A stretch of DNA of 64,000 bases from CAIQJJ01 sp049325275 (GTDB taxonomy: Bacteria; Chloroflexota; Anaerolineae; Anaerolineales; UBA4823), in contig JBMOLU010000001.1 in the NCBI GenBank assembly GCA_049325275.1, positions 434,001-498,000 of the forward strand, written 5' to 3'. The stretch's first letter is position 1, and every line of letters begins with the position of its first letter. The notes under the pieces are model-generated. The model had not been told where the DNA came from. It saw only the letters and a list, made by a program, of their open reading frames with translations, and searched no databases. Both the position numbers and the translations under genes were made by a program. Of this stretch, positions 16,275-24,580 are shown in pieces.

Positions 16275-16823
16275 CTAATCGAACAAGTCCGCTTCGCGTA
16301 AGGGCTTGCCTTGCAGGTCCTTGGGAGAAAGCAAAGGCGCCTGACCGGCCGGGATGGGCCACTCGACGCCCAAGACCGGGTCATTCCACAGAATCGTACG
16401 CTCCCATTCGGGGGCATAGAAATCGGTCGTTTTGTAGGTCACTTCGGCAAAGTCACTGAGCACGTAAAAACCGTGCGCAAAACCGGCCGGCACCCAGAGC
16501 TGCTGCTTATTCTCGGCCGACAGGATCAGGCCGACCCATTGGCCGAACGTCGGCGAACTGCGGCGGATATCGACGGCGACGTCGTAGATTTCGCCGGCGA
16601 TGGCCCGTACGAGTTTGCCTTGCGCCTGCCGAATCTGGTAATGGAGGCCCCGCAGCGTACCCTGGCGTGAGCGGGAGTGGTTATCTTGCACGAAATGAGT
16701 CGGCAGGCCGGCGTCCATGAAGCGTTGGGCGTGGTAGGTTTCCATGAAGAAACCGCGTGCATCGCCCCGGACTTCCGGCTGTATGGCAATGACATCTGGG
16801 AGGGTGGTGGGAATAAGGTCCAT
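16275..16823 (-). CDS. rmlC: dTDP-4-dehydrorhamnose 3,5-epimerase
   Basis: 182 residues from the ATG at 16823; the frame is open upstream but that part is antisense to the end of the glycosidase gene. The cupin fold is clear: GFFMETYHAQRF, GTLRGLHYQ (the conserved His), GEIYDVAVDIRRSSPTFG and WVPAGFAHGFYVLSD (with the conserved Tyr). It epimerises C3 and C5 of dTDP-4-keto-6-deoxyglucose. It is the first rml gene, 68 bases downstream of the rhamnosidase fusion. Confidence 0.94.
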   Translation of the reverse strand: MDLIPTTLPDVIAIQPEVRGDARGFFMETYHAQRFMDAGLPTHFVQDNHSRSRQGTLRGLHYQIRQAQGKLVRAIAGEIYDVAVDIRRSSPTFGQWVGLILSAENKQQLWVPAGFAHGFYVLSDFAEVTYKTTDFYAPEWERTILWNDPVLGVEWPIPAGQAPLLSPKDLQGKPLREADLFD

Positions 16824-16891
16824 AATCAGGCAGTCCTGTTGAGAAGTTTCCGGTATTTTACCGCGGGCGCTATCTTTCTGTTGACAATGCC

Positions 16892-19800
16892 CTACGGAGT
16901 ATCGAACGGGCACGCGCCGGCAACCAACACCGTGTGAGGGCCGTGACCAACCACGACATGAATCCCTTCCGGCGTGACGAGAAGATTCTGATCGACCGGT
17001 GCCCCGTCGCGCCAGACGACCTTCCCATCCAGCGCGATCGTTTCGATCGCACGCTGTGGGAGAATGATCTGCCCTAACGTCCCCACCTCGCCAGCCACGT
17101 CCACCTGGTACTGCCCACACGCCAGCGCCTTCCAGGAAACCTGCAAAACACCGCGCTGAAGCGGGAGCGTGCCAGATACATCCGTTACCCCGGCAAAAGC
17201 TGGCCGGACTTCCCAACGGTCCGGGCCGGTTTGGCGTGCGCCCAATACATAGGTCGTCAAGAACCAGGTCGGAGAACCGCCCCAAGCATGAGAGAGGCTC
17301 TGTGTCCACACCTGGTCGGCATCCAGGCGTTCCCACCAGGTGGTCGCCCCGCGCCCGAGCATATAGCCATAGTAGGTACGGATAAGCGCCAGGGCTTCTT
17401 CAATACGGCCGGTTTTTCCCAAGGCATCGAAGACCCAATACAGGCCATAAATGCCCATATTGGGTTGCTGCGGATCGTTCGACAGCAGCGCCAACAGCGC
17501 ATCGGCCACCACGGCCTCGTTTTCGGCAACCGGCACGCCATACGCCAGGGGCCAGGCTTGGGCATGAACGGTCGGGCCCTGGGAGTAGCCCTGATAATCG
17601 GTCGAGAGATAGCGCTGCTGTACGGGAGAAAACAGCAAACGGTTTGTCGCCGAACGAATGCGTTCAGCCTTCTCGCGCCACTGGTTCGCAGCGCCGAGAT
17701 CGCCGGTTTGTTCGGCCAGATAGGCGGCATCCAGCAAGGTACCATAGTAAATCGAGTTGACTGCCGTGGCCTGCCCGTAACGGTTGAACCAACCGTACAT
17801 GTCCACGTACACGAACAGCCACCAGTGCTTTTGAGGAAAATCGATCAAGCCCGTGCGGGCGCTCTCGTAACCGGCCATTTGCAGCATGAATTTTTGCAAC
17901 ACCGGGTAAGACTCGTTCAAAATAGCCTTGTCTCCGGTCAACTGCACGTATCCGGCCAAACTCTGCACCCAGAGCATCATGTAGTCGGTCATATTACTGG
18001 TGCTGCTGTTGGGCGCCAGGCCCGGGGCATGATCCACCTGGTACGAATCGGCCATATAACGCAGGCCGCGTCGCAGCAGCGCAGTATCGCCAAAGGAGAC
18101 ACGGTTGACATGTTCCGATACGTAGGCATCGCCCCACCACTGGCCGCGTTCCCGCCATGACGTATCGATATAGGCGTCGTTCATGTTAGCGTACAGCGTC
18201 TCGACGCCCACCTGCCAGATGCGATCGAGCAGCGGGTCAGAAGATTCGAAACTGCCGCGCAGCTCGAGCGGGTACCGTTCTTCATACACGCGAATGTCAC
18301 GCAGCGACAGCGGTTCATCGCCCCACTTTGCGATCATAATGTAACGCCCCGAACGTACGTCCAGCGTGGAAACTGTACGTGAGCGGCCATCTAGAATCCA
18401 CGAATCCACCTGATTCCACTCCTTATGTGCAGAGCCGGGAAAAGGCAGCGGGCGTTTCGTTCCTGGCACGAGGCGTTCGTCCCAACCCATATCGAGTACG
18501 GTACCGGATGCACCGGCGGCCTCGACGACGATACGCCCGTGGACGGTACGGCCGAGATCGAGCACAAGGTAGGAGGGTGCAGCTGGAAAGTCAACGCCAA
18601 GCTGATCTTCCCAGACGATATCGAATGCATCGAATGCACTCAAAGTAGCTCCCAAGAGCATACGCCGCCCGGCATGCTGGCCTTGCGAGAACGGGAACTC
18701 CTTGAAGCTGACATTCTCGGTCGAAACGCTGAAGGTCGTTCCGGTGGCCGAAAGGCGCGTGAACGTGAGCGTGTGTGCGCCGCGAAAGAGGCGAACCCTG
18801 GCCTGGTAGACATCCGGGCGTGCGCCATCGGCCCTTTTCCAGCCGACCGTTTCGCCATCGATCAGAATCGACACGACGGGGCCGACCACACCCGGCGCTT
18901 CGAGGGTAAAGTAGGTGTCTTCGTGAACGGTAAAAGGCAGTTGATAGGGCGTCTGCACCGATGGGGGTAGTTCACCCATGCGGAAACCGGGCGAGAGCAA
19001 CCCGGCATCGAGAATGGTGACCGGGATAGGGGCATTGACCAGGGGAGGAATGCTGCGCGGGCGATAAACGACGCCACTTGTGGCACTCAGCGGGTCCAAG
19101 ACGGCGTCTTCTCCGGTCTCTTCGGTCTCCGGCAAGGGATTGTTGGCCATATCGTCACGCAAGTACAGCACCTGATAGGGCTGGTAGTTGACCGCCGAAG
19201 GGTTGATGATCGCAGCAGCCGGCCAATTGCCATCATCGAAACCGGGTTGATTCCAATCCGCAGCAAAACGGGTGAGGTCAAGCAGCTCCGTTGGCCCGAT
19301 CAGCCCCCAGGAATGCACCAGGGCGCTGCCGGCCTGCCAGGCCTGCGAAAGCGACGCCTTCCAGGCAGCGTTCGTGCGAACGATGACCGTTTCGCCGCCT
19401 GCATCTTGCCCACGCAAATGCCCCTGCAAAAAGGGTGCAATCGACTCGGAGCGGCGCGTGTTGGGCGCCCACTGCACCAGCACAGCCAGCGTATGTTCAC
19501 CGGCCGCCAGTTGATCGAACCGATAGACATCATATTCGCGCAGGCGGTACGAAAAGCGCGCCGGCCCCCGGCCAAGCCACTGCCCGTCCAGCCAGGCTTC
19601 GTAGCGCGTGTCGGCGAACAAGTCGATTTCTCCCTGGGTAAGGGGCTGATCGAGGCGAAAGGTACGCCGGAACAACACGACTTCATGCGAACGTGGTTCG
19701 CCGCTGTGCGCCCAAATAGGAATATCCTGCAGGAAGGGAGAAGGCGTCTCGATGACCGGATGCAATAAACCATCCACCGGTTTCCACACCAAAGGAAACA

Positions 19801-20923
19801 GCGTGACCGAGTAATCGGTCAAGAAAGACGTAAACCAGCGGCCATCCTCCTGCCAGATTTCGTGCGCCCAGCCCGGCGCCAGATCGAACGGCTCGGACCA
19901 CGGCCCCAGGGGGCCGTTTGCGATGCGGTACTGCGTGCCCTGGCCCGTAAGGTGGTAGAACAGGTAGTATTGCCCGTTGGCTACAACCACGAAGGGGCTT
20001 TCGTAGTCCGTTTCGGCAGTGGCCGGCAGGATCGCTCCCCAATCTTCCCACGGACCGGTTGGCGCCGAGGCAACGCCTGCGCCTACGATGCCCCCACCGG
20101 TATCGCGGCCGGTGTAGTAGAGGTAGTAAATATCGCCGTCTTTGACAACCATGGCCGAACGGCAGATGGCTTCATCGCCGGGCTGCCATGTTTCGGCCGG
20201 GTGATTCGGCCGAAAGGCTTCTCCCTGGACCTGCCAAGATGCTGCGTCCGCCGGATTCGTGGATGCAGCCAGCAAGATACGCTCGGTACCTGGCCAGGTG
20301 ACTCCCGTATAGAACAAATAGTACACCCCACCTTGTTCGAAAACGAAGGGCGAACGCACTTCCCTTCCGTCCCAGGCGTCGAGGTGCACTTTCGTGAGAA
20401 TGGGCGCCAGTTCCTCCCAGTGACACAGGTCCGTAGACCGAGCCACCAGGAAGGCATGCTGTCCGGGCCGCTGCGCTGCCAGGACGTAGGTATGATCCTG
20501 GTAACGGAAAACCGTATGCTCCCGAATGCCGGTATGCTGTGGGAACCAGCCGGGACGATCGCACGAAAACCCGATCGGGCGCGCCGTGAGGGTCGGCTGA
20601 GGGAAGGCAACCGAAGGAGACGGGCTGGGTGGCGGCAGGGAGGTGCTTGTGGCAACCGAAAACGGCGTCTGCGTAAAAGATGGTGCTGTCTTTTCTTGAA
20701 TGGCCTGTGGTGAAACCGTCGCATCTTCCCTCGTAAGGGCCGGCGTGGGCAGAAGGGAGGGTATGGCAGCCGGCGTAACAGTGCCAGGCGCGAAAAAACC
20801 TCCCACACGAGGCAGCAGAACAATCGCCGTCAACACCAGCACGAAAATACCGATACCGGCAAAAACGGCGATCAAAAACCATTCAATCAAGTGCTCAAGG
20901 TCTACCCCATGCCGGCGTTTCAA
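16892..20923 (-). CDS. Membrane-anchored GH43-like / GH78 alpha-L-rhamnosidase fusion
   Basis: 1343 residues, TTG start with the upstream GT2 stop only 4 bases before it and a GAAGGG site overlapping that stop. Residues 12-38 are one membrane anchor; 45-118 form a Pro/Ser/Thr-rich stalk. Residues 120-400 have repeated blades (REVRSPFVF, YYLFYTG, YYLYYTGRD, DYESPFVVV), as in five-bladed GH43-clan propellers. A beta-sandwich region with galactose-binding-like features follows. Residues from about 650 on are a GH78 rhamnosidase: D920, E925 and D932 in DTSWRERGQWWGD and E1198 in TTWWERLD match the spacing of the catalytic acids known in Bacillus RhaB (Asp, +5 Glu, +12 Asp, and Glu about 275 further on). 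SLSHAWGG follows, then a C-terminal beta domain. It likely removes alpha-L-rhamnose outside the cell. The propeller may be catalytic or only binding. Confidence 0.88.
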   Translation of the reverse strand: MKRRHGVDLEHLIEWFLIAVFAGIGIFVLVLTAIVLLPRVGGFFAPGTVTPAAIPSLLPTPALTREDATVSPQAIQEKTAPSFTQTPFSVATSTSLPPPSPSPSVAFPQPTLTARPIGFSCDRPGWFPQHTGIREHTVFRYQDHTYVLAAQRPGQHAFLVARSTDLCHWEELAPILTKVHLDAWDGREVRSPFVFEQGGVYYLFYTGVTWPGTERILLAASTNPADAASWQVQGEAFRPNHPAETWQPGDEAICRSAMVVKDGDIYYLYYTGRDTGGGIVGAGVASAPTGPWEDWGAILPATAETDYESPFVVVANGQYYLFYHLTGQGTQYRIANGPLGPWSEPFDLAPGWAHEIWQEDGRWFTSFLTDYSVTLFPLVWKPVDGLLHPVIETPSPFLQDIPIWAHSGEPRSHEVVLFRRTFRLDQPLTQGEIDLFADTRYEAWLDGQWLGRGPARFSYRLREYDVYRFDQLAAGEHTLAVLVQWAPNTRRSESIAPFLQGHLRGQDAGGETVIVRTNAAWKASLSQAWQAGSALVHSWGLIGPTELLDLTRFAADWNQPGFDDGNWPAAAIINPSAVNYQPYQVLYLRDDMANNPLPETEETGEDAVLDPLSATSGVVYRPRSIPPLVNAPIPVTILDAGLLSPGFRMGELPPSVQTPYQLPFTVHEDTYFTLEAPGVVGPVVSILIDGETVGWKRADGARPDVYQARVRLFRGAHTLTFTRLSATGTTFSVSTENVSFKEFPFSQGQHAGRRMLLGATLSAFDAFDIVWEDQLGVDFPAAPSYLVLDLGRTVHGRIVVEAAGASGTVLDMGWDERLVPGTKRPLPFPGSAHKEWNQVDSWILDGRSRTVSTLDVRSGRYIMIAKWGDEPLSLRDIRVYEERYPLELRGSFESSDPLLDRIWQVGVETLYANMNDAYIDTSWRERGQWWGDAYVSEHVNRVSFGDTALLRRGLRYMADSYQVDHAPGLAPNSSTSNMTDYMMLWVQSLAGYVQLTGDKAILNESYPVLQKFMLQMAGYESARTGLIDFPQKHWWLFVYVDMYGWFNRYGQATAVNSIYYGTLLDAAYLAEQTGDLGAANQWREKAERIRSATNRLLFSPVQQRYLSTDYQGYSQGPTVHAQAWPLAYGVPVAENEAVVADALLALLSNDPQQPNMGIYGLYWVFDALGKTGRIEEALALIRTYYGYMLGRGATTWWERLDADQVWTQSLSHAWGGSPTWFLTTYVLGARQTGPDRWEVRPAFAGVTDVSGTLPLQRGVLQVSWKALACGQYQVDVAGEVGTLGQIILPQRAIETIALDGKVVWRDGAPVDQNLLVTPEGIHVVVGHGPHTVLVAGACPFDTP

Positions 20924-20927
20924 ACGT

Positions 20928-21731
20928 TCACACCCTTCGCCGCAGCCACAAACGCAGCTTCAGCGGCATCCACGAATAAAGGAACGGGCGCAACCTCGCT
21001 TTCAACACCAGGCGAGAGAATACGCTTCCCCCTTCACGATAGTGCACGCGCAGCATCTCCGGGTAACAGCGATCGTCGCTGGCAATACTCTTACCCTGCC
21101 CGTGCAGGCGAAAATTGGCCCACAGGCGGGGATAATACCGCAAGGGGGCGATTTTTGCCAGGCGTACCCACAAGTCGTAGTCCATGGCAAAATAAAAACT
21201 GGCATCCAGCGGCCCCACCTGCCGCCACAAGGCCGCACGAAAGAAGCTGGCCTGCTGCGGGATGTGCACGGAACCGCGGCGCAGCCGCCGGTAATCCGTC
21301 TGGCGAGCCGGGAACCTGCTCAGAAACCGCCCTTGCTCGTCCACCAGGTTGGCATCGCCGTAGACCATGCCGATCTCAGGGTTGTCTTGCAGAAAACGGA
21401 CGGCTTCTCGAAAGGCACCAGGCAGGTAGGTATCGTCGGAGTTGATCCAGGCCAGGATTTCGCCGCCGGCCCGCGTGAAACCTTTGTTGATGGCGTCCGT
21501 CTGGCCGCCATCTTTCTCCGAAATCCAGAAAAAGCGGCAGTTCGCCTGGGCGAACTGCGCTTCGTAGCTGCGAATAACGTCTAGCGTCTCATCGGTCGAA
21601 CCGCCATCTATGATGATGTATTCGACGTTGGGATAATCCTGCGCCAACACCGAACGGATGGTTTCCTCGATAAAACGGCCCTGGTTATAGGAAGGCGTAA
21701 CGATAGAAAGGAGAGGATTGGTAGGTAACAA
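20928..21731 (-). CDS. Family 2 glycosyltransferase (GT-A)
   Basis: 267 residues. LSIVTPSYNQGRFIEETIRS at the N-terminus, IIDGGSTDETLDVI, EKDGGQTDAINKGF, ILAWINSDDTYLPG (DxD-like site), and FYFAMDYDLWVRLA near residue 185. The tail is basic. The start is uncertain: the frame opens with TTG at 21731, directly beside a palindromic repeat, and there is no clear ribosome site. It is closely similar in the first 130 residues to the GT2 gene at 23542-24531, and both follow a GT-C gene, which points to a duplicated cassette. The rhamnosidase gene begins 4 bases after its stop. Confidence 0.85.
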   Translation of the reverse strand: MLPTNPLLSIVTPSYNQGRFIEETIRSVLAQDYPNVEYIIIDGGSTDETLDVIRSYEAQFAQANCRFFWISEKDGGQTDAINKGFTRAGGEILAWINSDDTYLPGAFREAVRFLQDNPEIGMVYGDANLVDEQGRFLSRFPARQTDYRRLRRGSVHIPQQASFFRAALWRQVGPLDASFYFAMDYDLWVRLAKIAPLRYYPRLWANFRLHGQGKSIASDDRCYPEMLRVHYREGGSVFSRLVLKARLRPFLYSWMPLKLRLWLRRRV

Positions 21732-21738
21732 GGCGAAA

Positions 21739-21791
21739 AGGCTGATCGTAAGGGCGAGCCGTAGGCCGCCCGAAAACGTGTCTGCGAAAAC
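21739..21791. repeat. Palindromic intergenic repeat (copy 1)
   Basis: The core hairpin is at 21752-21771: GGGCG-A-GCC, loop GTA, GGC-CGCCC, an 8-bp stem with one bulged A. It belongs to the family with the half-site CGTAGGGGCGAACCTG. The copy fills almost the whole spacer between the GT-C gene (stop at 21794) and the GT2 start. Confidence 0.6.
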
Positions 21792-21793
21792 GA

Positions 21794-23308
21794 TTAAGGC
21801 AAAGGGTTGCGCAAGTCGAAAAGAACGTATCCTTCGCCTTCGACGTACGGATAGTGCTTGTAAAGTCTGTCGTGCAGGGCCGGCTGTGCGTCGAGATCGG
21901 CGGGTAATGTTACCAGAAAATAGGCTGCGCCGGTTGTTTTTTCGGCGAAGAAACGTTCGAAATCTTCGACGGCGGCCGAATTGGCCCCACGTTCTGTATA
22001 CACCTGCAAGTCAATGCTGGCCGGCCAGTACGTTGTAATCGTCCGGCCATAGTACAGGAGACGAAAACCGTAGTCGTGCGTCAGCCCTACGATGGCACCC
22101 TGGCGGGGCATTTCACGCCCCATCTTTTGCCAGCCGAGCACCTCGGGGCGATAGTCACGCCCTTTCAGGCCGGTAAAGGTAATCCACGATGGATAAGCCA
22201 GGATCACGAAAATGGCTGCGGCCACCAGTAAACGCCAGCCCTTCGGTTGGAGGCCGGTTTGCTTTGCCACCTGGTTGGCCAGTGGGGCCAGGCACAAGGC
22301 CAGGGCAGGTACGAGCATCAGGCTGTAATACTCGTGGGTATAAATTTGGTAGGGGAAGGTGAGGCCGAAACAAAAATATCCCAACCACCAACCCAGCAGC
22401 AGCCAACGCTGTGAAGGCTTCGAGAACGAGGCAATTCCCACCAACCCAAGGCACAAAAGTGCCAGGCCAACCAGGTTGCCGAGCATTTTTAGCCACAGAA
22501 CATAGAAACGCGGGCTGATCCAGAACTCCGTAAACGCGCCCAGCCAGTAACCGACGTGCGTGGAGGCGCTGCTGCCGGTCAGAATCCCATAGTAAACCAG
22601 CGGCCCAGCCAGCGCCATGGCCGCAATGACCCATACTTGGGGATTGCGGAAAGCGCGCCGGCCCAGCACAGCCAACGTGGCAAACGCCAGGGCGGGCGCC
22701 AGCGGATAAAGCGCCGTGCCTTTGATAAAAACGGTAGCGCCGACCAGCAGCCCGACACAGACAGCCCAACGCCACGAAAGCCTTTCGATCCAGTGAGAAA
22801 AGGCCCACACGCTCAGGATGACCCCCATCACCATCAAGGCATCCGGCTGAAAACTACGGCTGACCGCGATAGCAAACGGCAAGACCAAGTAGTATGCCAG
22901 CGAGACCAGCGCGCCGGGCAGCGAGACCATGCGGCGCGCCAGATCGAAGAGCGCCAGGCCGCCGATCAGCCAGAAAACAATCGAGAGCAGGCGACCGATC
23001 CACAAATTTTCGCCGCCGGTGAGCAGGTACCCCAGGGCGGTCAGCGTCTCCTGGATGGGCGGTTCGAAAGTTTCCAGCGTATGATGGGCATCGATGGCCG
23101 TCTGGCGCAAGGTCAGATCTACGTTGGGCAGCAAGCGGTAATATTGGGCGCGCGCGATGATCGCCGAGCGTAGCTGGCGCACCGGGTGAAATTCGAACGG
23201 CGCATCGGTAATGTCGTAGATACGAAGCGCCGCGCCCAGGCAGAACAAAGCAATGCCGGCGATCCACCATCGCCGGCGCTCGAGGCCATGCCAGATTCGG
23301 GTGAACAT
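21794..23308 (-). CDS. Polytopic GT-C-type membrane glycosyltransferase (PMT_2-like)
   Basis: 504 residues from the ATG at 23308, which has AGGAA about 10 nt upstream; GTG at 23338 and ATG at 23332 are possible longer starts. After the first membrane segment comes the outside loop RIYDITDAPFEFHPVRQLRS, which carries the acidic residue expected for a GT-C active site. About 10-11 membrane segments follow. The soluble C-terminal part contains GLTHDYGFRLLYYGRTITTY, a variant of the 'nucleophile-like N/HDY...GR' motif found in several paralogs in this window. It should use a polyprenyl-phosphate sugar outside the membrane. It is paired with the following GT2 gene. Confidence 0.72.
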   Translation of the reverse strand: MFTRIWHGLERRRWWIAGIALFCLGAALRIYDITDAPFEFHPVRQLRSAIIARAQYYRLLPNVDLTLRQTAIDAHHTLETFEPPIQETLTALGYLLTGGENLWIGRLLSIVFWLIGGLALFDLARRMVSLPGALVSLAYYLVLPFAIAVSRSFQPDALMVMGVILSVWAFSHWIERLSWRWAVCVGLLVGATVFIKGTALYPLAPALAFATLAVLGRRAFRNPQVWVIAAMALAGPLVYYGILTGSSASTHVGYWLGAFTEFWISPRFYVLWLKMLGNLVGLALLCLGLVGIASFSKPSQRWLLLGWWLGYFCFGLTFPYQIYTHEYYSLMLVPALALCLAPLANQVAKQTGLQPKGWRLLVAAAIFVILAYPSWITFTGLKGRDYRPEVLGWQKMGREMPRQGAIVGLTHDYGFRLLYYGRTITTYWPASIDLQVYTERGANSAAVEDFERFFAEKTTGAAYFLVTLPADLDAQPALHDRLYKHYPYVEGEGYVLFDLRNPLP

Positions 23309-23350
23309 ATGTAGCGAGTTCCTGTTCTTCATCAACACAAAAAGCGGCTC

Positions 23351-23367
23351 TCCCGGCTTCGCCGGGA
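23351..23367 (-). terminator. GC-rich hairpin, weak terminator or attenuator candidate
   Basis: TCCCGGC-GAA-GCCGGGA is a perfect 7-bp stem with a GAA triloop; five T start 7 nt after the stem on the minus strand. The gap before the T-run makes it a poor intrinsic terminator, but it sits in the longest spacer of the window (23309-23541), where a transcript boundary would be plausible. Nothing else was seen in that spacer except a repeat at 23519-23546. Confidence 0.35.
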
Positions 23368-23518
23368 CAATCCTTCACACTAAACTCGGAAGACCCAAAA
23401 AAGCTTAAGCCCTGTTTTGGCTGCCGATCGGAAGTCACGTAGCCATCCCAAACCTGCAGAAAGCGAAACGGCCCTGACCCTGCTCATGGTTGCACACTTG
23501 TGCGCCGTACTTTTTCAG

Positions 23519-23546
23519 CACAGGACGTACAGGTTAGGCCCCTACG
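23519..23546. repeat. Palindromic intergenic repeat, half copy (copy 2)
   Basis: On the minus strand TCGTAGGGGCCTAACCTGTA matches the left half of the repeat family (CGTAGGGGCGAACCTGTG). The TAG of this repeat is the stop codon of the upstream GT2 gene. Confidence 0.55.
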
Positions 23547-24531
23547 AAAGATCGGACCAGGCTGGGCCGGCATCGGTTACCACCAGGCGTTTTTGCTGGT
23601 GCTGCACCTGGCGGCGGTAACGACGATAAGTGAGAAAGAGATGTGCCAGGCCCAGGGCACTGCCCAGGGCTTGTGCGACCTTGTACCACAGCCGCAGTAC
23701 CGTCGGTGGGTGCAGGCGGAAGGCTTTCCAGAAGAAGGCCAGGGCGGCGCGGGGCTGCCCGGCATCGATGTAACGTTTGCCGCCAAAGGCGTTCAGCCCG
23801 GCGTAAATCCGGCGGCCATGGCGGGCAAAGGTTTCGGCAAATGCAGGTATCGTTTCGATGGAGGGGATAAAACGAAAGGCTTCATCGACAAAAACTGTGG
23901 CTTGGGCAATCGTCTTGGCGGCTTCGTGCGAACGTTCGACCGCCCAGTATTGCGGGACGTGCAGGATCGGCCGGCGTGCAGCAATCCGAATCCACAGGCT
24001 GTGGTCGAGGATCATGTGAAAATCGGCGATTAAAAAACCCGCTTCTTCAAGCGCCTGGCGGCGCATGAAAACCGCCGGTTGCAATAGCACGTCGAAGGCC
24101 AGCAAGTCTTCCAGGCGATATTGGCGGTAGGGGTGCCAGTCGAGCAGGCACAGGTCACCATCGACCATCACGCCGTCGCCGTATACCATGCCGACCGCCG
24201 GGTGCTCCTGAAAGGCGCGCACCGCCTGGCTGACCACCGTGCGCTGGTAGTAGAGGTCATCCGAATTGATCCAGGCGACGATATCACCCTGCGCCCGGCA
24301 AAAGCCCTTGTTGATGGCGTCTGCCTGGCCACGATCTTTTTCCGAAACCCACCAGGCGAGCCGGCCGGCGTAGCGACGGATGACGTCGACGCTTTCATCG
24401 GTCGAACCGCCATCGACGACGAGATATTCGATATGGGGATAATCCTGACACAGCACCGAACGGATCGTGTCTTCGAGGTAGCGGCCCTGGTTGTAAGAAG
24501 GGGTAACAATGGAAACGAGGGGTTGAGTCAT
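23542..24531 (-). CDS. Family 2 glycosyltransferase (GT-A)
   Basis: 329 residues from the ATG at 24531 (a TTG four codons earlier is less likely). VSIVTPSYNQGRYLEDTIRS, VVDGGSTDESVDVI, EKDRGQADAINKGFCRAQG, IVAWINSDDLYYQ and HMILDHSLWIRIAARRP are the family motifs. The last 90 residues are basic and helical and may touch the membrane. It is a likely duplicate of the GT2 at 20928. Its TAG stop falls inside a palindromic repeat, so the original C-terminus may have been different. Confidence 0.85.
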   Translation of the reverse strand: MTQPLVSIVTPSYNQGRYLEDTIRSVLCQDYPHIEYLVVDGGSTDESVDVIRRYAGRLAWWVSEKDRGQADAINKGFCRAQGDIVAWINSDDLYYQRTVVSQAVRAFQEHPAVGMVYGDGVMVDGDLCLLDWHPYRQYRLEDLLAFDVLLQPAVFMRRQALEEAGFLIADFHMILDHSLWIRIAARRPILHVPQYWAVERSHEAAKTIAQATVFVDEAFRFIPSIETIPAFAETFARHGRRIYAGLNAFGGKRYIDAGQPRAALAFFWKAFRLHPPTVLRLWYKVAQALGSALGLAHLFLTYRRYRRQVQHQQKRLVVTDAGPAWSDLS

Positions 24532-24580
24532 GGTCCTATCCAAGGGATCGAGATGCCGTTATCGATTCGGAATATACCCG

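Noticed and set aside
16824..17336. A longer rmlC starting at 17336
   Set aside because: The added residues are the rhamnosidase gene's 3' end read in another frame; RmlC proteins start close to the Met at 16823.
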